Source of the DNA: Capniomyces stellatus
Taxonomy: Eukaryota > Kickxellomycota > Harpellomycetes > Harpellales > Legeriomycetaceae
Direction: 5' to 3'
Assembly (NCBI GenBank): GCA_001661515.1
Contig: LUVW01000045.1
Location: 122,371 to 136,049 of the forward strand
DNA: 13,679 nucleotides
The translations under genes were made by a program, and so were the position numbers. Under the pieces are notes generated by a model, which was given only the letters and a program-made list of their open reading frames with translations, had not been told where the DNA came from and ran no database searches. Below, in pieces: positions 7,738-13,679 of this stretch (within the stretch, counting starts at the first letter, position 1; each line of letters starts with the position of its first letter).

Positions 7738-8157
7738 GGTAGTGGCAGGTAATTTAAGTTTGATCTGACAAACTGTAATGGATTGAAATGATTATTGTTA
7801 TTTAAGTGCCACTAGTAGGCAATATTTATTTATATTTAAGTATTTATTTGAGAGATAAACAATTGTTGTCAGATGGGGAATTAATTCTGACAAAAATCCC
7901 CCACTATTTATATAAATTGTTATGTCGAAATTTAACTAACTAAACTAAACAAATTTAAACTAAACTAAATTAAACTAAACGAAATGAAACTAAACTAACT
8001 GAATTTAAACTATATTAAAACCATAATAATTGTATGACAGGCAATGTAGTCATTTTAATTCATGACAACAAGCACTTAGTCATTTTAATTTATGACTACA
8101 AGCACTTAGTCATTTTAATTTATGACTACAAGCACTTAGTCATTATGATTCATGACA
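7738..8157 (-). mobile_element. Gypsy-1 presumed 5' LTR and leader
   Basis: Gypsy-2 integrase coding ends at 8158, and the minus strand then reads TGTCATGAATC, an LTR-like TG start whose first eight bases match solo LTR3. Downstream come tandem 30-mers (8041-8160), a CTAAA-rich tract (7925-8010), a TATA box TATATAAATAG (7914-7904), a TTGTCAG/CTGACAA hairpin (7893-7887 with 7872-7866) and AATAAA motifs near 7850. The 3' LTR border and primer site are not resolved. TGGCACTTAAAT near 7810-7800 is a weak candidate only. I therefore treat the whole stretch as LTR plus leader. Confidence 0.6.
7904..7914 (-). promoter_or_regulatory. TATA box of the Gypsy-1 LTR
   Basis: TATATAAATAG on the minus strand, followed after about 10 nt by a 7-bp hairpin (TTGTCAG/CTGACAA) and then AATAAA-type signals, in the order U3-R expected for an LTR promoter. 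Confidence 0.55.
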
Positions 8158-8160
8158 CTA
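8041..8160. repeat. Four tandem 30-bp units in the Gypsy-1 U3
   Basis: Units at 8041, 8071, 8101 and 8131 follow one another with no spacers; the middle two are identical. Each contains an inverted repeat of the type AGTCAT-N8-ATGACT. Three units carry TTAGTCA, which resembles a fungal bZIP (Yap1-type) site. The position at the LTR start suggests an enhancer array; that function is inference. The 10-residue periodic open frame on the plus strand is a by-product of the 30-bp unit. Confidence 0.88.
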
Positions 8161-9320
8161 CGGCATCGATTCCAATTATATCGAACGGATTATTTGTTAC
8201 TATTGATTTCAGTGTACTTTTCCTAGTGACACTGCCCGTAAATCTTTGGCACACTTCGCAACTCGATACTGTGTCGATTACCAATCTATATAAATTCTTT
8301 CCATAGTACAACTTCTTCGCTTTGTCCCATGTTTTTTCGATTCCCAAATGGCCTTCTTCGTGTAAATTTCTTATCATTGGCTCTGCAAATTTTTCGTTCA
8401 AAACTTTTCGCAATCCAAAATTTTTCGATTTCTTGTATAATATTTCGTTTAAAATCGTGAATTTTTTCGATTTGTTTCTCAATTTCTCTCTATAATTTAT
8501 ATCTGCATCTTTGGGACAATAAAAATCTTTTAAATAATTCACTATAGCACTATACTCTAACCAATCCATACTAAATATCTCCACTTCATCCTCTTTATTG
8601 ATATTTCTTAACTTATTTTCCGCTAGGACGCTCGTTTTTTCTTCGTTATTTATTTCCGCATTCGAATTTCGACTTATAAAATCAGCAGGGTTCGTTTTTC
8701 CGGGTTTGTGAATGATTTCGAAGTCAAATTCTCGAAGGTAAGTATCCCATCGGGCTAATCGTCCTGTTAACTCCTTTGTTTTAAACAATTGTACTAATGC
8801 TGAGTGGTCGGTGACTATTTTAAATCTTCTTCCGTATAGGTAATTTCGAAAATGCTTGACGCTCCAGACGACTCCTAGACCCTCCAGGTGAGTCGCAGAA
8901 TAGTTATTCTCTGCTTTCGTCAACGATTTACTGGCAAATGCTATCGGCTGTTCCCGTCCTCCTATATCTTGTGCTAATACTGCACCTATACCCTTACTGC
9001 TCGCGTCTGTGGTAAGTACAAATTCTTTATCCCAGTCGGGATAAGCCAATAGTGTTACTTTAACTAATTTATTCTTCAGGTCGTCGACAGCTTTCTCGCA
9101 TTCACTCGACCAGTTCCATTCCATATCCTTTCTTAATAAATTAAATAATGGACTAGCTGTCCTTGCTAAGTCCTTAATGTACTTTCTATAATATCCTATC
9201 ATCCCTAAAAACGATTGTAACTCTTTTCTGTTCTTAGGTGGCCTCAATGTTTTAATAGTTTCGATCTTGGTTTTGTCCGTGGATATTCCATCTTTTGATA
9301 TCGTATGACCTAGATAATTC
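8158..9320 (-). pseudogene. Gypsy-2 pol, RNase H and integrase N-terminal part, truncated
   Basis: This continues the pol of 9322-11297 after an assembly join. Counting from the codon at 9247: the RT connection (RKELQSFLGMIGYYRKYI), RNase H with TTDASSKGIGAV (Asp81), the Glu of ATHLEGLGVVW and the Asp of IVTDHSAL, then the integrase zinc finger (HEEGHLG, CEVC) and the start of the core at FDIIGIDAV, which holds the first catalytic Asp. It stops at 8158, where the Gypsy-1 LTR begins, so the rest of integrase is missing. No internal stop occurs in these roughly 360 codons. Base use is markedly more AT-rich than Gypsy-1. The integrase piece at 1333-2395 carries the complementary part of a similar gene. 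Confidence 0.92.
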
Positions 9321-9439
9321 NCCCTAAAAATGATTGTAACTCCTTTCTGTTCTTCGGTGGCCTCAATGTTTTAATAGTTTCGATCTTGGTTTCGTCCGTG
9401 GATATTCCATCTTTTGATATCGTATGACCTAGATAATTC
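9203..9439. repeat. 118-bp imperfect direct repeat around an N (assembly join)
   Basis: Bases 9203-9320 and 9322-9439 are the same 118 bp with four substitutions, separated by a single N at 9321. Both copies encode the same pol stretch (RPPKNRKELQSFLG). The simplest reading is two contigs from slightly different copies or alleles laid end to end without merging their overlap. The extra 119 bases shift the frame and artificially split pol. Confidence 0.92.
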
Positions 9440-11297
9440 AGTTTTTTCTTTCCAAACAGGCATTTTTCCTTTTGTAGTTTTATGTTCGCCTTTTTTAACA
9501 ATTCGAATACTTCCTGTAAATGTAATATATGTTCGTTTTTACTGTTACTAAATACAATTATATCGTCTACAAAGACTAACACGTTTTTCCATAACACTTC
9601 CTTTAAGACCTTTTCCATTAATCTTTGGAAAGTTGCTGGGCTGTTTGACAAACCAAACGGCATTACTTTATACTTGTATAGTCCTCCTCCTGGTATTGCA
9701 AAAGCCGTTTTGTCCCTGTCCTCGATTTTCACCGAAACTTGCCAGAATCCGCTCCTCGCATCTAAGGTCGTGTATATCGCCGAGTTCGCCAACGCATCGA
9801 ATATATCGTCGATCCTCGGTAACGGATAAACGTCCTTTTTCGTTATCGCGTTCAGCTTTCGGTAATCAGAACATATTCTTAACTTCCCGTTTTTCTTCAA
9901 CACAACTACCAGCGGGGCACTCCAATCTGATTGGCATTGTTCTATCACTCCTTGGCTCTCCATCCGACGCAGCTCCTCTCTGACCGGTCCTTGCAGCTTC
10001 TGAGGGATGCGGTATGGATACGACTTTATTGGTTTATGTTCGCCCGTGTCGATGACGTGCTCTACCACATCGGTTTGCGTCAGCTCATCTATATCTGTTA
10101 CCAACAAGTCTTTGTATTTTTCTAATAAAATTTCAATATCATTGTCCACTACGTTTTCCTCCGTTTTTCCTATCATTTTCCCGATACCGAAAATTTCCAA
10201 GTTATTGTTTGAACTCCATTGTGGTTTGTTAGTATATAGTCGCAACACCACGTCAACGTCACCTTTTTCAAGCACTATTTCTTTTTTCTTTATGTCTAAC
10301 TTAGCACCGTGTCTAGTGAACCAATCCGTTCCCAGGATTATTATCGGTCGCTCCAACTCCATTGCTATCATTTCGCCTTTAAAGGTAAAGCCTGCTATAT
10401 TAATTGGCAATTCCCTTATTCTTCCCGCTGCTTGGTGTCTTGTACCATCTGCAGTTACCAATATCTGTTTACTTTCTTCTTCGATTTCTAAACCCAGCAT
10501 GTGCACTAATCCTGTGGAAATCACTGAGCATGCCGCACCTGTGTCCATGATCGCCCAGAGCTTCTCCTCGAATATGGTAATGATGCTCCTGCAATTCGTA
10601 CTGTTGTTGTTTCCTTGGTCGTTTAATTCACTGACATGTTTTATTTCTACTTTTTTACATAGCTGTAAAAGTTCACTTCTGATACTCGGTGACTCCTGGA
10701 GTAATTGCACAAATGATACGTCGGCTTTGACTCTCATCAAATCCTCCTTGATCGAATACCTCTTTCCTTCCTCTGCTAACCTGATTGCAACTGGCTTCCT
10801 AGCCTGTATTCTGGGTCTGTCCTTAACTGTTATGCTTATTTCCTCCTCTGTATTTCCATCTACGACCCTAGTCCTCTTATTGGCTCCTTGCTCCTCACTT
10901 TCCGCTTGTCTCTTCTCCGCTGCATATAACTCAGTAAGTTCCTCTCCATCCATTAATTCCATACAGTTTAACTCCTTGTTTGACTGTTTGTTTTTTTCTG
11001 AAACTTCACCAATCTTATTATCCGATTCTCGGTCGTTCGAGTTTCCTGCTTGATTGTAATTATTATTACCACTAAAATTCATATTAGATCTATTGTTGTA
11101 ATAGTTATTAGTGTAATTTTTAGGTACCGTACACTCTTGCGCTCGATGTCCGCTCTGTTTGCAATTGAAACAAGTAAGCCTTTGATTGTTGTAATAACTA
11201 TTGTTGTCGCCGTTGTTTCCTTTGTAATCTCTAGTGATTGCTTTAACACTATTTATTACATTTAGGCTCATTTCCTCGAACTTTTTAATCACTAGCG
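9322..11297 (-). pseudogene. Gypsy-2 gag-pol (nucleocapsid, protease, RT), 5' truncated
   Basis: This is a Ty3-type Gag-Pol in one frame. The first residues after the ATG at 11319 derive from LTR1; genuine sequence starts near TLVIKKFEE at 11297. Counting from 11319: CCHC knuckle CFNCKQSGHRAQEC (50-63), an Asn/Tyr-rich and then charged linker (KPVAIRLAEEGKRY), aspartic protease AIMDTGAACSVIS (Asp259), and RT with CSDYRKLN, KVMPFGLSNSPATF and active site FVDD (583-586). Most of Gag is missing because LTR1 copy C replaces its upstream part. Unlike Gypsy-1, the nucleocapsid and protease share one frame, so no frameshift is needed. The open frame of more than 650 codons without a stop suggests recent activity. 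It continues in 8158-9320 once the assembly duplication is discounted. Confidence 0.93.
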
Positions 11298-11570
11298 TGT
11301 TACGCAACCAATTATACAAGCCAATTAGTATAGTTGGTTAAGGCTACATTGTCCGAGTCAATAGGTTCTCGGTTCGATTCCGAGCACCCGACCTATTTTA
11401 TTTACATTACTTAGTATTTATTATTTTATATATTTACTTGCTATTATCTCCATAAGCCCAACATAAAAGTTATTACGTTGGCCAACATATATTTAATGAG
11501 TTGTTATTTAGTTTAACAAAAACCATATCAAATTCTAAACTAAAGATATCTATCAAATAGATACTTATCA
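11298..11570 (+). mobile_element. LTR1 copy C (5' LTR) with best tRNA-like module
   Basis: This 273-bp LTR runs from TGTTACGCAACC to CTTATCA and is followed by a primer-binding site and a Gag start. It interrupts Gypsy-2 at 11297/11298. Both Pol III boxes match consensus: A box TAGTATAGTTGG (11326-11337) and B box GGTTCGATTCC (11371-11381), 45 nt apart, with a perfect T-stem CTCGG/CCGAG and a TTTT terminator at 11396-11399. An anticodon-like stem ATTG/CAAT encloses a 7-nt loop. The 5' seven bases (AGCCAAT) do not pair with the 3' CACCCGA, so it cannot fold a normal acceptor stem and is unlikely to be a working tRNA. Confidence 0.86.
11326..11399 (+). ncRNA. tRNA-like Pol III transcription unit inside LTR1
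   Basis: A and B boxes at tRNA spacing and a T4 terminator just after the T arm would allow a Pol III transcript of about 80 nt. The acceptor stem is absent and no isotype is assigned. Copies A and B each have a mutation in one box, so copy C is the best candidate. Transcription is inferred from motifs only. Confidence 0.5.
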
Positions 11571-11571
11571 T

Positions 11572-11583
11572 TGGTGGAGAACC
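11572..11583 (+). other. Putative primer-binding site of LTR1 copy C
   Basis: TGGTGGAGAACC lies one base after the LTR end and is identical to the site beside copy B (3916-3927). Confidence 0.7.
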
Positions 11584-11651
11584 TTTATTGAAATTAAGAT
11601 AGCCTATCTTATAATTCAATAGCCAAAGCTTATATTAGTGCTTACATTACT

Positions 11652-11711
11652 ATGTCTGACATTAATATGCAAGTTTCAGCCACTCAGCTGCAAGATGCTG
11701 AAAACAAATAT
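11652..11711 (+). pseudogene. LTR1 coiled-coil Gag-like ORF, first 20 codons
   Basis: The sequence is identical to the start of the ORF at 3573-3847 (ATG at 11652, through ENKY) and is then cut by LTR4 copy 2 at 11712. The leader upstream, including the AAGATAG/CTATCTT palindrome near 11600, also matches copy B. It is too short to be functional. Confidence 0.8.
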
Positions 11712-11862
11712 TGTAATAAATACAATTTCATTCATTAAATAGTTTTATTAAATATTAGTATTTAAATTAATTTAGTATAAAAGACTTAATTTAGTTAGTT
11801 ATTAGTTCATTAAGTCTTTTAATTTTTATAGTTCTTAAATAAATTAGATTTAAATCATTACA
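11712..11862 (+). repeat. LTR4 copy 2 (151-bp LTR-like unit)
   Basis: This is the reverse-complement partner of 2396-2546, the same length and the same TGTAAT/ATTACA ends. It reads TATAAAAG, a 12-bp AAAAGACTTAAT/ATTAAGTCTTTT hairpin, then AATAAA. Its left flank is the LTR1 Gag stub and its right flank is Tc1 coding sequence, with no target duplication. The two flanks therefore probably came together by recombination at the LTR. Confidence 0.72.
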
Positions 11863-12371
11863 TCCAGGCACTAAGCAACGGAACATCAATCAGACAGGTT
11901 GCCAAACAGTTCAACACAAGCAAGTCTAGTGTGCATAGGTTAAAGTCAAGCACTCAGACGCTCAACCTCAACAACTCTCCAGGCCGTAGACCAAGTTTAT
12001 CACCACAGACCAAGAGACATGTTGTTCGTCAAATTTTGTCCGGAACTCATAAATCGGCAAAATCGGTGACCAAGCAGCTGGCAAAAGATAATGTCGCAAT
12101 TGTTTCAGAAAGGACAGTCAGACGGGCCTTGAACGAGCATGACGTTTTGTCCGTAAAGAAAGTGTTGAAGCCCAGACTCTTGCGCAAAAATATTAAGAAA
12201 AGGCTAAAATTCGCAAATGACCATCTGCACTGGACAGTTGATGATTGGAAGCGGGTGATTTGGTCGGATGAAACAAAGATAAACAGGTTTGGGTCAGATG
12301 GTAACCAGTGGAGTTGGACACGAACAGGCGTGGGATTGCAGGAGGCAAACATAAATCAGACCGTTAAGCAC
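11863..12371 (+). pseudogene. Tc1/mariner transposase, N-terminal fragment
   Basis: The frame enters directly from LTR4 with IQALSNGTSIRQVAKQF, the first helix-turn-helix, lacking only some N-terminal residues. A GRR AT-hook-like motif (NNSPGRRPSL), the second helix-turn-helix (SERTVRRALNEHDV) and the first catalytic Asp in WSDETKINRFGSDG follow. The GTG at 11931 is not a real start. Coding ends at NQTVKH, where the N at 12372 is followed by unrelated low-complexity sequence. The catalytic second Asp and Glu are missing; a fragment holding them is at 1-369 on the same strand. Both could be halves of one family, but the overlap needed to prove it is absent. Confidence 0.9.
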
Positions 12372-12372
12372 N

Positions 12373-12653
12373 CATTTTATTGTTGTTGTTTTTGTTGTTT
12401 ATTGATTTTATATGTTTTTGTGGTTTTCTGATTTATATGTTTTTGTTGTTTTATGATTTTATATGTTTTTGTTGTTTTATAATCTTGTATTTTGTATTTT
12501 TAAAAGTTAATAAATATCTGCTGGTGTTCAAAACAAATATCTTGATCTAATATTGATCTTATATCTAATCTAAAAGTGAATCTAATCTTAAAATTTTGGA
12601 TTCGTGTAACCTGTCCCCCTCTGAAGACTTGATCTATCCTGATTTCTTAATTT
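12373..12653. other. Low-complexity leader of an LTR2-family element
   Basis: On the minus strand this follows the primer-binding site and so should be the leader of the element. It contains about three 26-bp tandem units (GATTTTATATGTTTTTGTTG-type, roughly 12403-12480) rich in T and G. No coding frame is seen before the N at 12372, where the element is lost. Confidence 0.55.
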
Positions 12654-12665
12654 CGTTGGGCGCCA
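12654..12665 (-). other. Primer-binding site, tRNA-Lys type
   Basis: The minus strand reads TGGCGCCCAACG three bases after an LTR end ACTACA. Its complement, ending GGGCGCCA, matches the 3' end of animal-type tRNA-Lys and is a familiar retroelement primer site. It fixes the polarity of the neighbouring LTR. Confidence 0.8.
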
Positions 12666-12668
12666 AAA

Positions 12669-13018
12669 TGTAGTGTGAATTTCCGGCTTAAAATATCACC
12701 TGCATATATTAATGTTAACTGCTAGTCTTATTTTGATCTCACTCGAGATCGTCCGTATCTGATGTTTGTATACCTTTTATTGCTAAGTAAAAACTAGGAA
12801 GATTCACTCCTTTGAGTCGAATCTCATATCCTTATAACTAACTAACTAAATAATTAAAATAACTAAATAAATAACTAAATAATTGATAATAATAATGAGC
12901 ACATCCAATCGGACCTCTAAATACTGTTGATAAAACCACAAGGGGACAAAACTCAACTGTACATAGCTGTTTGATTATATTATCCACTATTACTTTTGGT
13001 CGTATTATATATACGACA
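12669..13018 (-). mobile_element. LTR2 (5' LTR), inserted beside tRNA-Val
   Basis: Read on the minus strand the LTR starts TGTCGTATATATAATACGACC (hairpin GTCGTAT/ATACGAC) and ends TTCACACTACA, with imperfect inverted ends TGTCGT/ACTACA. It contains CCCCTTGTGGTTTTA, a TAAC/TAAATAAC-rich microsatellite (12838-12890), TATAAGG, a hairpin with ACTC/GAGT arms and AATAAA, in the same order as 935-1313. It is followed by a tRNA-Lys-type primer site. The 5' end lies only 6 bp upstream of the mature tRNA-Val, in opposite orientation to it. Confidence 0.78.
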
Positions 13019-13024
13019 TTAGCT

Positions 13025-13098
13025 GATTCCTTGGTGTAGATGGTTATCACGTCTGTCTAACACACAGACGGTCGCCGGTTCGAGTCCGGCAGGAATCA
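13025..13098 (+). tRNA. tRNA-Val (anticodon AAC)
   Basis: A full cloverleaf can be drawn: acceptor GATTCCT/AGGAATC (7 bp), D arm GTGTAGATGGTTATCAC, anticodon arm TCTGT-CTAACAC-ACAGA with anticodon AAC, variable loop CGGTC, T arm GCCGG-TTCGAGT-CCGGC, and discriminator A. There is no intron and no encoded CCA. B box GGTTCGAGTCC is consensus. It decodes GUU (and GUC after wobble modification). An LTR ends 6 bp upstream, which may affect or respond to Pol III transcription. Confidence 0.95.
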
Positions 13099-13107
13099 TT
13101 TTTTTTT
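13099..13107 (+). terminator. Pol III terminator (T9)
   Basis: Nine T residues directly after the discriminator base of tRNA-Val; four or more suffice for Pol III termination. Confidence 0.9.
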
Positions 13108-13406
13108 AGTATTTTTGACTCCAAAATATCGGATCACCAAAGTTTTTGATTGATCGTTTTAGTGGGTTGATGTATTTCCAAGCATTTTAGCTTGAAAAGG
13201 GATTGATTACATATCGCAAAAGTTATTTGCGAGAAAGTAAGTAGCAAGGTGGGCAAGACGAGTTGAAGAAACCGGTGTGGGTTTTATTAGTAAGAGGCTT
13301 GAAAAGTCAAACAAAAAACATATACTATACGGATGCCGATTTTGGGCTAAAAAGGATAGGGGTGTTGATAAAAGCTAAAGGAAAAAGAGAGTCTATAAGG
13401 GCGAGT
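13108..13406. other. Intergenic region, BUD23-like 3' UTR side
   Basis: No gene is seen. On the minus strand AATAAA occurs at 13288-13283, about 120 nt after the BUD23-like stop, and may be its polyadenylation signal. The tRNA and the BUD23-like gene converge here. Confidence 0.45.
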
Positions 13407-13557
13407 TTAAATTTTGGATTTTCTTTTTCTTCCAGAGTACTTGGAGTCGTGAGGAACAGGCTTTTCACCGCGTCTCCTTTGGACTTCCTTTTTGTTTTGG
13501 ACCCAGTTTTTGCTCTTGACAGCGCTTCTTTTACTCCCTGACTTGCGGCTGTTGTGT
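13407..13557 (-). CDS. BUD23: BUD23-like 18S rRNA (guanine-N7) methyltransferase, last exon
   Basis: The last 49 codons match the C-terminal tail of BUD23/WBSCR22: a basic start (RKSGSKRSAVKSK), then NWVQNKKEVQRRRGEKPVP and DSKYSGRKRKSKI before the TAA at 13407-13409. BUD23, with Trm112, methylates a guanine of 18S rRNA and is needed for small-subunit export; this tail is characteristic of the family and separate from the SAM-binding fold. The exon begins at 13557 after TTTCTATAG, a good 3' splice site, with CTGAC as a possible branch point near 13594. Its first base completes a split codon. The methyltransferase domain would lie beyond the window end. A GTATAC upstream (near 13628) is a possible donor but gives a stop in the needed frame, so the donor is unassigned. 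Confidence 0.78.
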
Positions 13558-13664
13558 CTATAGAAAATATAAAACAAAAGAAAACAAAGTGAAACGATAA
13601 ATGTCAGAAGATGCATCAAATGTATACCTGGCCTAAAAGCGGCACAATGATACAAATTGGATGT

Positions 13665-13679
13665 GGGGGGGGGGGGGGG
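13665..13679. other. Poly-G run at the window end
   Basis: Fifteen G residues close the window with no similar tract elsewhere in this AT-rich sequence. It may be a sequencing or contig-end artefact, and it sits where the next BUD23 exon would be expected. Confidence 0.7.

Noticed and set aside
7798..7811. TGGCACTTAAATAAC as the Gypsy-1 primer-binding site
   Set aside because: It is not preceded by an LTR end in CA, and its complement is too AT-rich for a tRNA T arm beyond about eight bases.
8041..8160. Possible CRISPR-like array
   Set aside because: Units are contiguous without spacers, and the context is a eukaryotic retrotransposon LTR.
8034..8306. Plus-strand frame with VILIYDYKHL repeats
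   Set aside because: The 10-residue repeats are an automatic result of a 30-bp tandem repeat in an LTR, and the rest is antisense to integrase.
10007..11053. 348-codon plus-strand open frame rich in Ser, Leu and Phe
   Set aside because: It lies antisense to the well-supported Gypsy-2 gag-pol, and its composition is what the complement of a Lys/Asn/Glu-rich protein gives. No domain is recognisable.
11298..11392. LTR1 tRNA-like segment as a functional host tRNA
   Set aside because: The 5' and 3' acceptor strands do not pair, position 33 would be C in the only foldable loop, and it occurs inside three LTR copies.
12047..12352. Minus-strand 101-codon frame
   Set aside because: Antisense to the Tc1 transposase N-terminal fragment.
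12838..13050. Minus-strand 70-codon frame near the tRNA
   Set aside because: It crosses the LTR2 border, its microsatellite and part of the tRNA gene, with no protein-like features.
13263..13541. Plus-strand 92-codon frame
   Set aside because: Much of it is antisense to the BUD23-like exon and the rest has no recognisable feature.
13556..13628. 73-nt BUD23 intron with donor GTATAC at 13628
   Set aside because: The split codon phase required by the exon gives a TAG two codons upstream of that donor, so I left the donor open.

Overview
The window looks like a transposon graveyard from an AT-rich eukaryotic genome. An early-diverging fungus is my best guess: the more intact Ty3-type polyprotein resembles fungal elements, and the one recognisable host protein exon (BUD23-like) follows what looks like a spliceosomal acceptor. 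Neither point fixes the organism, and one primer-binding site would also suit an animal-type tRNA-Lys. Only two host genes are supported: a complete tRNA-Val(AAC) (13025-13098, +) and the last exon of a BUD23-like 18S rRNA methyltransferase (13407-13557, -). Almost everything between 1 and 13018 is mobile-element material.

Layout, left to right. 1-369 is the C-terminal part of a Tc1/mariner transposase. 370-934 is AT-rich with no gene. 935-1313 is a degenerate LTR (family LTR2, +). 1314-1332 is a 19-nt stub of another LTR (LTR1, -). 1333-2395 is a Ty3 integrase fragment, split at 2044-2312 by a solo LTR (LTR3) with a perfect 5-bp target duplication. 2396-2546 is a 151-bp LTR-like unit (LTR4). 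After a tRNA-like relic comes LTR1 copy A (2752-3022). LTR1 copy B with its primer-binding site and coiled-coil Gag-like ORF runs leftward from 4198 to the N at 3572. Gypsy-1 (4199-8157, -) keeps gag, a -1 frameshift signal and pol up to the integrase zinc finger. It sits in Gypsy-2 (8158-11297, -), whose pol spans an assembly join. LTR1 copy C (11298-11570) leads into a Gag stub, LTR4 copy 2 (11712-11862), the N-terminal part of a Tc1 transposase (11863-12371), and then an LTR2-family element read on the minus strand whose LTR ends 6 bp before the tRNA-Val gene.

The most interesting system is the pair LTR1/LTR2. LTR1 carries a tRNA-like Pol III module (A box, B box, T-stem, T4 terminator) beginning about 21 nt inside its 5' end. 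LTR2-family elements lie immediately 5' of a real tRNA and, in the other case, at LTR1 position 19, just 5' of where that module would start. This suggests a Pol III-targeting retrotransposon and an LTR that mimics its target. A second strong signal is the -1 frameshift cassette of Gypsy-1 (A AAA AAC plus a hairpin 6 nt downstream).

Three single N characters (3572, 9321, 12372) probably mark contig joins. The one at 9321 is flanked by a 118-bp imperfect direct repeat, so adjacency across each N should be treated with caution.
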